Under the pieces are notes generated by a model. That model was not told the DNA's origin. It was given only the letters and a program-made list of their open reading frames with translations, and ran no database searches. A stretch of 46,770 nt of DNA. Source: Actinomycetota bacterium (lineage in GTDB: Bacteria > Actinomycetota > Acidimicrobiia > Acidimicrobiales > JAJPHE01). Shown piece by piece: positions 37,394-45,420 of the stretch. A program made the translations under genes and the position numbers. The number at the start of each line of letters is the position of its first letter. The first letter of the stretch is position 1. The DNA lies in contig DAHUYE010000074.1 of assembly GCA_027315345.1 (NCBI GenBank), positions 1-46,770 of the forward strand, read 5' to 3'.

Positions 37394-39007
37394 TTGACCG
37401 CGGCGTCCGTTCCCCAGGCCGATCTGCGCCGCCCCCCATCGTCCGCCGATACTGCGCGGCGTCCCACCGCCCGCCGGGCCCGAGCCGGCCGGGAGTGGTT
37501 CTGGGCCGCCTTGGCCGCCCTGCCCTACGCCGCGGTGGCCTTTGGGTGCCTGTTGGCCAGAGGCGCCACCTATGTCCAGGGCGATCTGGCCCTCCTCGAC
37601 GTCGACGCCGTGCGGGCGGGCCGGTTCCAGCAGTTGCTCGGCCCCTATGACCGCTTCGGCTGGCACCACCTCGGACCGGCCTACGCCTATCTGGTGGCGG
37701 CGGCGGGATGGCTGGTCGGCGCTGAGCGTCCCCTCCAGGCCGAGGCCCTGACCGCCGCCGTGATCAATGGCGCCGCCCTGGCCGGCGCGGCGCTGGTGGC
37801 CAGGCGGGTGTTCGGACCGGGTGCGGCCGTCGGGGTACTGGTGGCCGGGGCCGGCCTCATCGTCTCTCTCGGCAACGACGCCGTGTTCAACCCATGGCCC
37901 CCGGTGGTGGTGGTCGTGCCTCTCCTGCTTCTGGGGGTTCTGACCCTGGCCGTGCTGACCGGCGGTTCGACCACGCTGTTGACCGCCGGCGTGGTGGTGG
38001 GGAGCTTCTGCGTGCAGACCGATCTCGGCACGGCCCCCTATGTGATCGCCCTGGTCGTCCTGGCCGGAGTCGGATGGGCCTGGCGCCGGCGTCGTGGATC
38101 CGGGGCCCAGGTCGGCCCGCTGGTCGCGGTGATGCTGGCCCTGATCGTCCTGGCCTGGACGCCGGTCGTCATCCAGCAGATCACGGCCCGGCGGGGAAAC
38201 CTCTCCCTCGTCTACGACTTCTTCCGCTCCGCCCACGGCCATGCCGGTCTGGCCGCCGGGCTGCGGGCGGCCGGCTGGGCCCAGCTGGCTTTCTTCGGCC
38301 ACCGGCCCCCGGGCGGACCGCCGGTGGGCTGGACCGGGACGGCGGCGGTTCTGGTGGCCCTGGTCCTGGCTGCCGCCCTGCTCGTGGCCGGCCGGTGGCG
38401 GGGGCGCCCGGTCGTGGTCGGGGCGGCTGTCCTCTGGATGGGCGGCACCCTGGTGGCCACTGCGGCCGGGGCCGAGATAGTCGGGCCGGCCTACTCCTAC
38501 CTCACCATCTGGGCGGTGGCGCCGCTGGCCGTCGGCGTCCTGGGCCTGACCGCCCTTTTGGCCGGCACCGGTCCGATTCGACCGGGCCGGCTCGAGCTGC
38601 CGGTGGCCCTGGCTCTGGCGGTGTCGCTGGCGGTCACCGGGGATGTCCTGAGCCGCCGGGCCGTGTCCGGTTACTCGGCTTCGGCCGTCGGCCGGGCCTG
38701 GGCCTTGGTGGCGCCCGCACTGACCGGGCCGGCGGCCGTCGGGGTCGCCTACGCCAACGAGGGCGAGTCCTGGAACATCGGAACCGGCCTGGTCGATCAG
38801 CTGGAGCGGTCGCACCACCAGGTGGCCGTTCTGGCCTTCTGGTCCAATCAGGTGACCGACACCGCCAGCGGGGCTGTGCCGGTCTGGGTGAACGTGCTCG
38901 GTCCCGGCCTGTCCGTGACCCCCGGCCAGCGCTATCTGGGCACCGTCGACGGCCGCCGGCTGGTGCTGGCGGCCCACCCTTTGGTGCCCGCCGACGCCAA
39001 CTATTGA
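37394..39007 (+). CDS. Polytopic membrane protein, glycosyltransferase-like layout
   Basis: About 537 residues with at least ten hydrophobic segments and an extracytoplasmic C-terminal region of about 110 residues. The first loop contains DLALLDVDAVRAGRFQQLLGPYDRFGWHHLGP, which has acidic residues after the first helix, like the catalytic Asp of GT-C glycosyltransferases; I cite DLALLDVDAV and YDRFGWHHLGP as the key parts. No family was identified with certainty. The start is a guess: the TTG at 37394 is the first reasonable codon after the cNMP gene, and the frame is open back to 37052 inside that gene. The two genes are probably co-transcribed. Confidence 0.6.
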   Translation: MTAASVPQADLRRPPSSADTARRPTARRARAGREWFWAALAALPYAAVAFGCLLARGATYVQGDLALLDVDAVRAGRFQQLLGPYDRFGWHHLGPAYAYLVAAAGWLVGAERPLQAEALTAAVINGAALAGAALVARRVFGPGAAVGVLVAGAGLIVSLGNDAVFNPWPPVVVVVPLLLLGVLTLAVLTGGSTTLLTAGVVVGSFCVQTDLGTAPYVIALVVLAGVGWAWRRRRGSGAQVGPLVAVMLALIVLAWTPVVIQQITARRGNLSLVYDFFRSAHGHAGLAAGLRAAGWAQLAFFGHRPPGGPPVGWTGTAAVLVALVLAAALLVAGRWRGRPVVVGAAVLWMGGTLVATAAGAEIVGPAYSYLTIWAVAPLAVGVLGLTALLAGTGPIRPGRLELPVALALAVSLAVTGDVLSRRAVSGYSASAVGRAWALVAPALTGPAAVGVAYANEGESWNIGTGLVDQLERSHHQVAVLAFWSNQVTDTASGAVPVWVNVLGPGLSVTPGQRYLGTVDGRRLVLAAHPLVPADANY

Positions 39008-39255
39008 CCGATGGGGAGGGGGCTGGCCAGGAACAGGGCGGCGGTGACGATCTTCTCCGGTCGGCCCGGTGACCCAAGCTGGAGAGCTTCGGGCCCATCG
39101 TGTTGGACCTGATGACCCGGGCCCCCGAGTTGGCCGAATTGCGCGGCTTCGGCCGCTGAATAGCCGGGGCCAGGGGAGTTCGGGCAAGCTCAGGGGCCGC
39201 CCGACACGGAAAGCCGCCATCGAGGCGGCTCCAGGCGCAGGAAGGGGACAGCGGA
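39008..39255. other. Intergenic region with a short gene-like frame
   Basis: This 248-base gap holds a 27-codon plus-strand frame (39079-39159) with amphipathic composition, reading LESFGPIVLDLMTR and PELAELRGFGR before a stop. It has an in-frame TGA just upstream and no usual start, so it is either a relic or chance. AGGAAGGGGA near 39240 serves the following SDR gene. Confidence 0.3.
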
Positions 39256-40014
39256 GTGGAAATCCCGGGTAAGAAGGCCGTCATCGTGGGAGGGGCGTCG
39301 GGCATGGCCCGGGCCACGGCCGAGATGCTGCACCAGAAGGGCGCCTCGGTGGCCATCCTCGACCTCCCCGGTTCAGCCGGCCCGGAGGTGGCCGAGTCGC
39401 TGAAGGGCACCTTCCATCCGGTGGACGTGACCGACGCGGCCGGCACCGAGTCCGCCCTGGCCGATGCCGTGGCCGCCCTCGGCGGGCTGCATGTTGCCGT
39501 CAACACCGCCGGGGGAGGGACGGCGGCGCGAACCCTGAGCAAGAGCGGTCCGCATCCGCTGGACGAGTTCCGCCGGGTGATCGAACTCAACCTGATCGCC
39601 ACCTTCAACCTCAACCGGCTCCAGGCCGCCCACATGGCTGCCAATGATCCCGAGGATGATGAGCGGGGCGTGATCATCGACACGTCTTCCATCGCCGCCT
39701 TCGAGGGCCAGATCGGGCAGGTTGCCTACACCGCCGCCAAGGCGGGAATGGCGGGCATGACCCTGACCATGGCCCGGGACCTCGGCAGTCTGGGCATCCG
39801 GGTGATGGCCATCGCCCCCAGCCTGTTCAGCACCGGTATCACCAAGGGGATACCCGATGAGTTCGCCCAGGCCCTGACCCGGGACGCCGCCTTCCCCAAG
39901 CGGATGGGTCGGCCCGAGGAGTACGCCCGCCTGGCCGTGGCCATCGTGGAGAACCCGATGCTCAACGGTTCCACCATCCGCCTCGACGCCGGCCAACGCT
40001 TCGCCCCGAAGTAG
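39256..40014 (+). CDS. Short-chain dehydrogenase/reductase (3-hydroxyacyl-CoA dehydrogenase type II-like)
   Basis: The 252-residue classical SDR starts at GTG, with AGGAAGGGG 6-7 bases upstream. The NAD-binding motif is GGASGMA (12-18), an aspartate at the end of strand two (AILDLPG, Asp36) suggests NAD rather than NADP, and NTAGGG follows. The active site is Ser144 or Ser145, Tyr158 and Lys162 (YTAAK). The C-terminal segment IAPSLFSTGIT and the whole length match the 17-beta-HSD10/type II 3-hydroxyacyl-CoA dehydrogenase group, which oxidises 3-hydroxyacyl-CoA or hydroxysteroids. Position 31 bases before a fused acyl-CoA dehydrogenase supports a beta-oxidation role; the substrate is unknown. 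Confidence 0.92.
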   Translation: MEIPGKKAVIVGGASGMARATAEMLHQKGASVAILDLPGSAGPEVAESLKGTFHPVDVTDAAGTESALADAVAALGGLHVAVNTAGGGTAARTLSKSGPHPLDEFRRVIELNLIATFNLNRLQAAHMAANDPEDDERGVIIDTSSIAAFEGQIGQVAYTAAKAGMAGMTLTMARDLGSLGIRVMAIAPSLFSTGITKGIPDEFAQALTRDAAFPKRMGRPEEYARLAVAIVENPMLNGSTIRLDAGQRFAPK

Positions 40015-40045
40015 CACGATCCCACCCGAGGAGACTCCGAATCCC

Positions 40046-42202
40046 ATGTCGATTGCCATCAGCGAGGACCACCGGACGCTGGCCGATACGGCCGGCTCGT
40101 TCCTGGAGGACCGGGCCGCCCGCCGGGCGGCTCGCCAGCTCCTCACCGCCGAACAGGAGGAACTCCCGGGTTTCTGGAAGGAGCTGGCCGACCTGGGCTG
40201 GCTCGGTCTCCACGTCTCCGAGGAACACGGCGGCTCCGGCTTCGGCCTGCCCGAACTGGTGGTGGTGACCGAGGTCATGGGCCGCCACATCGCCCCGGGG
40301 CCCTTCGTCCCGACCGTCATCGCCAGCGCCGTGCTGGAAGCGGTGGGACCCGAGGAACTCAAGGCCAGGTACTTGCCTGGGCTCACCGACGGGTCGCTGC
40401 GGGCCGCCGTCGGCCTCCAGTCCGATATCCGGCTCAGCGGGACCACCGCCACCGGCACGGCCCGGGCGGTACTGGGCGCCGGATTGGCCGAGCTCATCCT
40501 GTTGCCCTGCGGGGAAGACCTCATCCTGGTCGAACGGGACGAGGAGGGCGTCGAGGTGGTGGTGCCGGTCAATCTGGATCCCACCCGCCGGGCCGGCCAG
40601 GTGACCCTGCGGGATTCCGATGTGACGGTTCTGGTTGGAGCTCGCACCCAGCTGATTGATCTGGCCCGCCTGGTGCTGGCCGCCGAAGCCACCGGCGTCG
40701 CCCGCCAGTGCACGGAGTCGGCGGCCGACTATGCCCGCGCCCGCATGCAGTTCGGCCGGGTGATCGGTACCTATCAGGCCGTCAAGCACCACTGCGCCAA
40801 CATGCTGGTGGAGACGGAGCTGGCCACCGCCGCCGTATGGGACGCGGCCCGGGCTGCGGCCGCCGGGGGAGTGGCCTTCTCCTACAACGCGGCTATGGCG
40901 GCCGCCCTGGCCATCCCGGCTGCCGACCTGTGCGCCCAGCTCAACATCCAGGTCCACGGCGGGATCGGCTTCACCTGGGAGCACGACGGGCACCTGTACT
41001 TGCGCCGGGCCAGCGCGGTGGGGGCCCTGCTGGATGCCGAAGGCGCCGCCGAGGACATAACCGACCTGGCCCGCCGGGGCGTCAAGCGGGAGCGCTCGGT
41101 GGATCTGCCCCCCGAGGCGGAGGCCATCCGGGAGGAGGTCCGGGGTTTCGTAGCCGGCCTCAAGGCCCTGGATGAGACCCAGGTGAGGACGGCCCTGCTG
41201 GACTCGGGCTATGCCGTACCCCACTGGCCCAGGCCCTGGGGCCGGGATGCCGGCGCGGTCGAGCAGCTGGTCATCGAGCAGGAGTTCAACGCCGCCGGCG
41301 TGAGCCGGCCGGCCTACGGGATCACCGGCTGGGTGATCCTCACCCTCGTTCAGCACGCCAACGAGGATCAGGTGGCCCGCTGGGTGAGGCCGGCGCTCAA
41401 TCAGGAGCTCATCTGGTGTCAGCTCTTCAGCGAGCCCGACGCCGGTTCGGATGCGGCCGGCATCAAGACCCGAGCCACCCGGGTGGACGGGGGCTGGCTG
41501 GTCAACGGCCAGAAGGTCTGGACCAGCGGCGCCCACCAGGCCGCCTTCGGGCTGGCCACGGTGCGCACCGATCCCGACGCCCCCAAGCACAACGGCATCA
41601 CCTGCATGGTGATCGACATGAAGGCGAAGGGGGTCGAGGTCCGGCCCCTCAAGCAGGTGACCGGTGACTCGGATTTCAACGAGGTCTTCTTCGATGACGC
41701 CTTCGTGTCCGACGATGACGTGGTGGGTCCGGTCGACGGGGGCTGGACGGTGGCCCGGGCCACTCTGGGCAACGAGAGCGTCAGCATCGGCGGTGGCCAG
41801 GGCGGGATGTCCCTGCCCGGTGAAGCCCTGATCCCTCCCCTCGACGCCCACCCGGAGCGCCTGGCCGGCGGAGCGGTTCGGGTGGGGCGGTACATCGCCC
41901 GGACCCAGTCGATGGACGCCATGAACCTGCGCACGGCGCAGCGGGCCGTGGCCGGCGGAGGACCGGGCCCGGAGGGCAACGTCACCAAGCTGGTCCTGTC
42001 CGAGAACGGTCACGAGGCGGCAGCCATCCTGGCCGCCCTGAGCGGCCCGGACGGGGCCTACCTGGAGGGGCCGGGGGCGATGAGCGGGGCCATGGTCCTG
42101 ATGCACCGGGCCATGTCGATCGCGGGGGGCACCTCAGAAATCAAGAGGAACCAGATAGGCGAGCGCATTCTCGGCCTGCCCCGCGATCCGCTCATCAAGT
42201 AG
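40046..42202 (+). CDS. Tandem acyl-CoA dehydrogenase fusion
   Basis: The 718-residue protein holds two acyl-CoA dehydrogenase units in one chain. The first (about 1-345) ends with VHGGIGFTWEHDGHLYLRR, as in the subunit type that lacks the EGTSE glutamate; its flavin-binding middle domain is short and degraded. The second (about 355-718) has QLFSEPDAGSDAAGIKTRA, KVWTSGAH and ends IAGGTSEIKRNQIGERILGLP, where the classical catalytic Glu is Gly694. Mycobacterial steroid-degrading FadE enzymes work as heterotetramers of two such unlike subunits, so this gene looks like a fused version of an alpha-beta pair. The ATG at 40046 has GAGGAGA 11 bases upstream. The SDR gene upstream probably forms an operon with it. 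Confidence 0.92.
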   Translation: MSIAISEDHRTLADTAGSFLEDRAARRAARQLLTAEQEELPGFWKELADLGWLGLHVSEEHGGSGFGLPELVVVTEVMGRHIAPGPFVPTVIASAVLEAVGPEELKARYLPGLTDGSLRAAVGLQSDIRLSGTTATGTARAVLGAGLAELILLPCGEDLILVERDEEGVEVVVPVNLDPTRRAGQVTLRDSDVTVLVGARTQLIDLARLVLAAEATGVARQCTESAADYARARMQFGRVIGTYQAVKHHCANMLVETELATAAVWDAARAAAAGGVAFSYNAAMAAALAIPAADLCAQLNIQVHGGIGFTWEHDGHLYLRRASAVGALLDAEGAAEDITDLARRGVKRERSVDLPPEAEAIREEVRGFVAGLKALDETQVRTALLDSGYAVPHWPRPWGRDAGAVEQLVIEQEFNAAGVSRPAYGITGWVILTLVQHANEDQVARWVRPALNQELIWCQLFSEPDAGSDAAGIKTRATRVDGGWLVNGQKVWTSGAHQAAFGLATVRTDPDAPKHNGITCMVIDMKAKGVEVRPLKQVTGDSDFNEVFFDDAFVSDDDVVGPVDGGWTVARATLGNESVSIGGGQGGMSLPGEALIPPLDAHPERLAGGAVRVGRYIARTQSMDAMNLRTAQRAVAGGGPGPEGNVTKLVLSENGHEAAAILAALSGPDGAYLEGPGAMSGAMVLMHRAMSIAGGTSEIKRNQIGERILGLPRDPLIK

Positions 42203-42220
42203 TCACACTCCTGCCCCCCG

Positions 42221-42253
42221 GAGTCTGGGCGCAGGGACACAGTCCCTAGACTC
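42221..42253. repeat. Nested inverted repeat before the SpoIIE-type gene
   Basis: Outer arms GAGTCT (42221-42226) and AGACTC (42248-42253) enclose inner arms AGGGAC (42233-42238) and GTCCCT (42242-42247) around ACA. It could fold as a hairpin with a 6-base bulge, ending the upstream operon, or act as an operator. It overlaps the -10-like TAGACT. Confidence 0.5.
42247..42252 (+). promoter_or_regulatory. -10-like element TAGACT
   Basis: TAGACT ends 6 bases before the GTG at 42259, matching the leaderless pattern seen elsewhere in the window. Confidence 0.5.
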
Positions 42254-42258
42254 CGCCT

Positions 42259-44466
42259 GTGACGGCCCCGGCGGATCCGAGCGCGAGAGTGGACGATCCG
42301 CGCCTGGCCGCTCGGGCCCGGCGGCAGGTGGCCGAGGAGGTCGAGGCCCTGGGCTGGGCGGAGTTGGCGGCCGATGCCGAGCTGGTGGTTAGTGAGTTGG
42401 TCACCAACGCCGTGCTGCACGGCGGGGGCTGCAACGGAGTCCGGGTCAGCCCCCTTCCCAAGGGAGTACGCCTGGAGGTGTCCGACGCCAAGCGGCAGGC
42501 GCCCGTGCTCGGGTTCGCCTCCCCCGCCAGCATGACCGGGCGCGGCCTGCGGATGGCGGCCAGCGTGGCGTCGGCCATGGGGGTCGAGACGGATGGGGCC
42601 GGAAAGGTGATCTGGGCCGAGATCACCCTGGACCCGCCCATGCTGGCAGGGGCCGGCCTGGACGAGGGAGAGCTCCTGGCCCGTTGGTCCGAGGAGCTCG
42701 GCCCCTCCCGCTCGGGCCGTCTGCGCCACCACCTGGTCCTGGGCGAGGTCCCGACCGATCTCCTCATCGGAGCCAAGTCCCACGTGGACAACCTGGTCCG
42801 GGAGTTCACTCTGGCCGCCTCCGGAGCCCGGTCGGGCATGAGCGGGGAGGTCGTGCCCCATCTGGCCGCCCTCATCGAAGTGGTGGTGAACCGCTTCTCG
42901 GAGGCCCGGGATTCCATCAAGCGTCAGGCGCTGGCGGCGGCCGCGGCCGGGCGCAGCCATACCGTCCTCGAACTTGATCTGGACGCAGATGCCGCCGATG
43001 CCGGGGAGGAGTACCTGATCGCCCTGGACTCGGTGGACGCCTACTGCCGGGCGGCCCGGCTCCTCACCCTGGAGACACCGCCCCAGCACCGGGTGTTCCG
43101 GCACTGGTACGTCGAGGAGCTGATTTCCCAGCTCCGCACCTTGGCCCGGGGCGAGGTCCCGGGCCCGGTCATGCCGTTCGAAAAGCGCCTCATCCAGGAG
43201 ATGGAGGAGGTCGCCAAAGCCCGCCATGTGGCCGAGCGATCGGCCCGCCTCTATACCGTGGCCGGCGCTCTGGTGGCCGCCGACAGCCCCGAGACGGTGG
43301 CCGACGCCGTGCTCAATCAGGGGGTGGCGGCCCTGGGGGCGTCCGGGGGCGGCATGCTCCTGGCCTCGGACGCCGACCGCCTGCTGGTGCCGGGGACGGT
43401 CGGCTACGACCAGCCGGTGGTGGAAAAGCTCCGGGCCGAGTCGAGGGATGCCGAACTACCGGCGGCCATGGCCTTGCGGACCGGGGAGCCGGTGTGGATC
43501 GAGAACCGGGCCGAGCGCGACCGGCGCTTTCCGGAGCTGGCGGCCTTGGAGCCGGCCACTCTGTCGGCCTGCGCCGTTCCTCTGGTCATCCGTGAGCGTT
43601 GCCTGGGCGCCCTGCGGTTCAGCTTCAACGAGCCCCGTCTCTTCGATGAGGACGAGCGTCGCTTCGTGATGGCCCTAGCCGCCCAGGCCGCCCAGGCGCT
43701 GGCCCGGGCCCAGTTCCAGCGAGCGAGGATCGATGCCAGCGAGCGACTTCAGCGCAGTCTGCTGCCCCCCCGCCTGCTGGCCATCGACGGAGTGCAGGTG
43801 GCCGCCGTTTACCACCCCTTCGGGGACGGCATGGAGGTGGGGGGCGACTTCTACGACCTGTGGCGCTCGGCCAACGGCCAGTACGGGGTGGCCATAGGCG
43901 ACGTGGTCGGCACCGGCCCGGAAGCGGCCGCCACCACGGCCATGGTCCGCTACAGCCTGCGGGCGCTGACCCTGCACTCCATCGATCCGGTCGGTGTCCT
44001 GCCGCTCCTAAACGAGGGACTGGTGGGAGCGTCGGCGGAGCGGGGGGTGGAAGAGATCTTCTGCACCGCCATTGTCGGTCGTCTCCAGCCCGGCCCGGCC
44101 GGGGTCCATCTGATTCTGGCCGGAGGCGGACACCCCGACCCCTTCCTCCGCCGGGCCAACGGGGATCTGGAGGAGATCCAGGTCCGGGGCTCGATGCTCG
44201 GTGCCTTCCCCGAGATCGAAGTGGGCCGGGCCGAGGTGAACCTCCACGCCGGTGACATGTTGGTGCTGTTCACCGACGGCATGCTCGAAGCCCGATCCCC
44301 GGACGGGGAGATGTTCGGGGACCGGGGAGTCCGCCGGGTGCTGGACGCCTGTCCCGGCTCCGCCCAGCACACCGCCGACGCCCTGGAGGCGGCCGTGGTG
44401 GCCCACGTGGCCGGAGAGCTGTTCGATGATCTGGCCGTGCTGATCCTTCAGGTCGAATCCGCCTGA
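42259..44466 (+). CDS. Regulator with anti-sigma kinase, helical, GAF and SpoIIE/PP2C phosphatase domains
   Basis: The 735-residue protein joins both halves of a partner-switching circuit. Residues 15-127 are a HATPase of the RsbW kind (N box ELVVSELVTNAVLHGG with Asn50, then VSDAK with Asp76 and GRGLRM). Residues 130-325 form a helical region of unknown type. Residues 330-485 are a GAF domain, and 510-733 a SpoIIE/RsbU phosphatase with metal aspartates in VGGDFYD (Asp530), GDVVG (Asp548), FTDGM (Asp673) and DDLAVL (Asp723/724). The kinase would phosphorylate a STAS anti-sigma antagonist and the phosphatase remove the phosphate, with the GAF domain as sensor. No STAS protein of that kind is encoded nearby except the SulP tail. 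No membrane segment: cytoplasmic. Confidence 0.92.
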   Translation: MTAPADPSARVDDPRLAARARRQVAEEVEALGWAELAADAELVVSELVTNAVLHGGGCNGVRVSPLPKGVRLEVSDAKRQAPVLGFASPASMTGRGLRMAASVASAMGVETDGAGKVIWAEITLDPPMLAGAGLDEGELLARWSEELGPSRSGRLRHHLVLGEVPTDLLIGAKSHVDNLVREFTLAASGARSGMSGEVVPHLAALIEVVVNRFSEARDSIKRQALAAAAAGRSHTVLELDLDADAADAGEEYLIALDSVDAYCRAARLLTLETPPQHRVFRHWYVEELISQLRTLARGEVPGPVMPFEKRLIQEMEEVAKARHVAERSARLYTVAGALVAADSPETVADAVLNQGVAALGASGGGMLLASDADRLLVPGTVGYDQPVVEKLRAESRDAELPAAMALRTGEPVWIENRAERDRRFPELAALEPATLSACAVPLVIRERCLGALRFSFNEPRLFDEDERRFVMALAAQAAQALARAQFQRARIDASERLQRSLLPPRLLAIDGVQVAAVYHPFGDGMEVGGDFYDLWRSANGQYGVAIGDVVGTGPEAAATTAMVRYSLRALTLHSIDPVGVLPLLNEGLVGASAERGVEEIFCTAIVGRLQPGPAGVHLILAGGGHPDPFLRRANGDLEEIQVRGSMLGAFPEIEVGRAEVNLHAGDMLVLFTDGMLEARSPDGEMFGDRGVRRVLDACPGSAQHTADALEAAVVAHVAGELFDDLAVLILQVESA

Positions 44467-44505
44467 CCGGTGAGTAGGCGAGCCGTCCCCGGTGGCGGCG
44501 TCGGC

Positions 44506-45420
44506 TCAGAAGCGGTTGATCTCCGGATCCGGCGCCATGACAATCAGGGGCAGGGCGGCCGGAGCCAGCCAGTCGAGCAGTTGGTTGAGCTCACTCAGGG
44601 GGAGGCTCACGCCTCCGGCCGTCGGGCCACCGACATCGGCGTGGATGAAGATGGCCGAGCCCGCCCCCTTCACCACCGGTGAGGTGTTGTACTGCACCAC
44701 CGCAAAACTGGGATAGGCGGTGGTCTCTTTCCACAACGCCTCGCTATCGCCTTCGAAGGGTGGCGGCTGGCCGCACGGGACGTGCTGGAAGGTGTTGTAA
44801 TCGGCTGAGCTGGGGTCCTCGTCCCACCAGTCGCCACACACCAGGCGGTGATAGCTGTAGGCCACGCCGGGATCGGCGGCGTTGCCGTACATGATGGGGC
44901 CGATTCCGTAGTGACCGGTGGGGGTGGTGTCGTCGCCCTCGGACTTGTGATCGGAAAAGCCGTTGGCGCCGATGCGGGCCGTCCAGGGACCGTAGACCTG
45001 AACCCAACATGAACCCTGTCTGCGCCAGGCACTCAGGGAAGCGTAGGTGGTGGCGTAGGAGGAGGATTCGACCGTGACCACCTGGGTGGCCGAGCCGGTG
45101 TAGGAGAGGCTCTGGGCCGTGCCGGACGGGCAGGCCGGGCCCGGACGGGTTGAGGTCGGGCCCGGAGGTGGGGCCGGGGCCGAGGTGGGCGGAATCGACG
45201 GCGCCGGGGCCGAAGTAGGCGGAGTCGATGGCGCCGTCGCGGCAGCGGGCGGGATCGATGGCGCCGGCGCGGCGGCGGAGACGGACGAAGTGGCGGTGGT
45301 GGTGGTGGTTCCTGCCACAACGGCCCGCTCCCGGGGCGGGGACGAGCCACAGGCCGAACAGAAGAGGACGAGCATGGCCGTGGCGGCCGCCGCCCGGCGG
45401 ATGGTCGTTAGGCTGGTCAT
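44506..45420 (-). CDS. L,D-transpeptidase-like lipoprotein lacking the catalytic cysteine
   Basis: The 304-residue protein has a signal peptide with a probable lipidated Cys24 and a long Ala/Pro/Ser/Thr stalk (about 28-95). The C-terminal 200 residues match YkuD/ErfK-type L,D-transpeptidases: YGPWTARIGANGFSDHKSEGD and TPTGHYGIGPIMYG are typical, and the active site region reads IFIHADVGGPTAGGVSLP. In this subfamily the signature is HxDxG, PTAGCVSLP: His260 is present but the nucleophile is Gly270 (codon GGC, one base from TGC). Unless the sequence has an error, it cannot form the acyl-enzyme and may bind peptidoglycan instead. Its ATG abuts the start codon of the divergent M15 peptidase gene. 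Confidence 0.85.
   Translation of the reverse strand: MTSLTTIRRAAAATAMLVLFCSACGSSPPRERAVVAGTTTTTATSSVSAAAPAPSIPPAAATAPSTPPTSAPAPSIPPTSAPAPPPGPTSTRPGPACPSGTAQSLSYTGSATQVVTVESSSYATTYASLSAWRRQGSCWVQVYGPWTARIGANGFSDHKSEGDDTTPTGHYGIGPIMYGNAADPGVAYSYHRLVCGDWWDEDPSSADYNTFQHVPCGQPPPFEGDSEALWKETTAYPSFAVVQYNTSPVVKGAGSAIFIHADVGGPTAGGVSLPLSELNQLLDWLAPAALPLIVMAPDPEINRF
45409..45414 (+). promoter_or_regulatory. -10-like element TAGGCT for the M15 peptidase gene
   Basis: TAGGCT ends 6 bases before the GTG at 45421, the leaderless spacing. It lies within codons 3-4 of the divergent transpeptidase-like gene, so the promoter is embedded in a coding region. Confidence 0.5.

Noticed and set aside
39079-39159. 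Small gene in the gap before the SDR gene
   Set aside because: It lacks a normal start codon and ribosome binding site and has an in-frame stop just upstream; I keep it only as a note in the intergenic entry.
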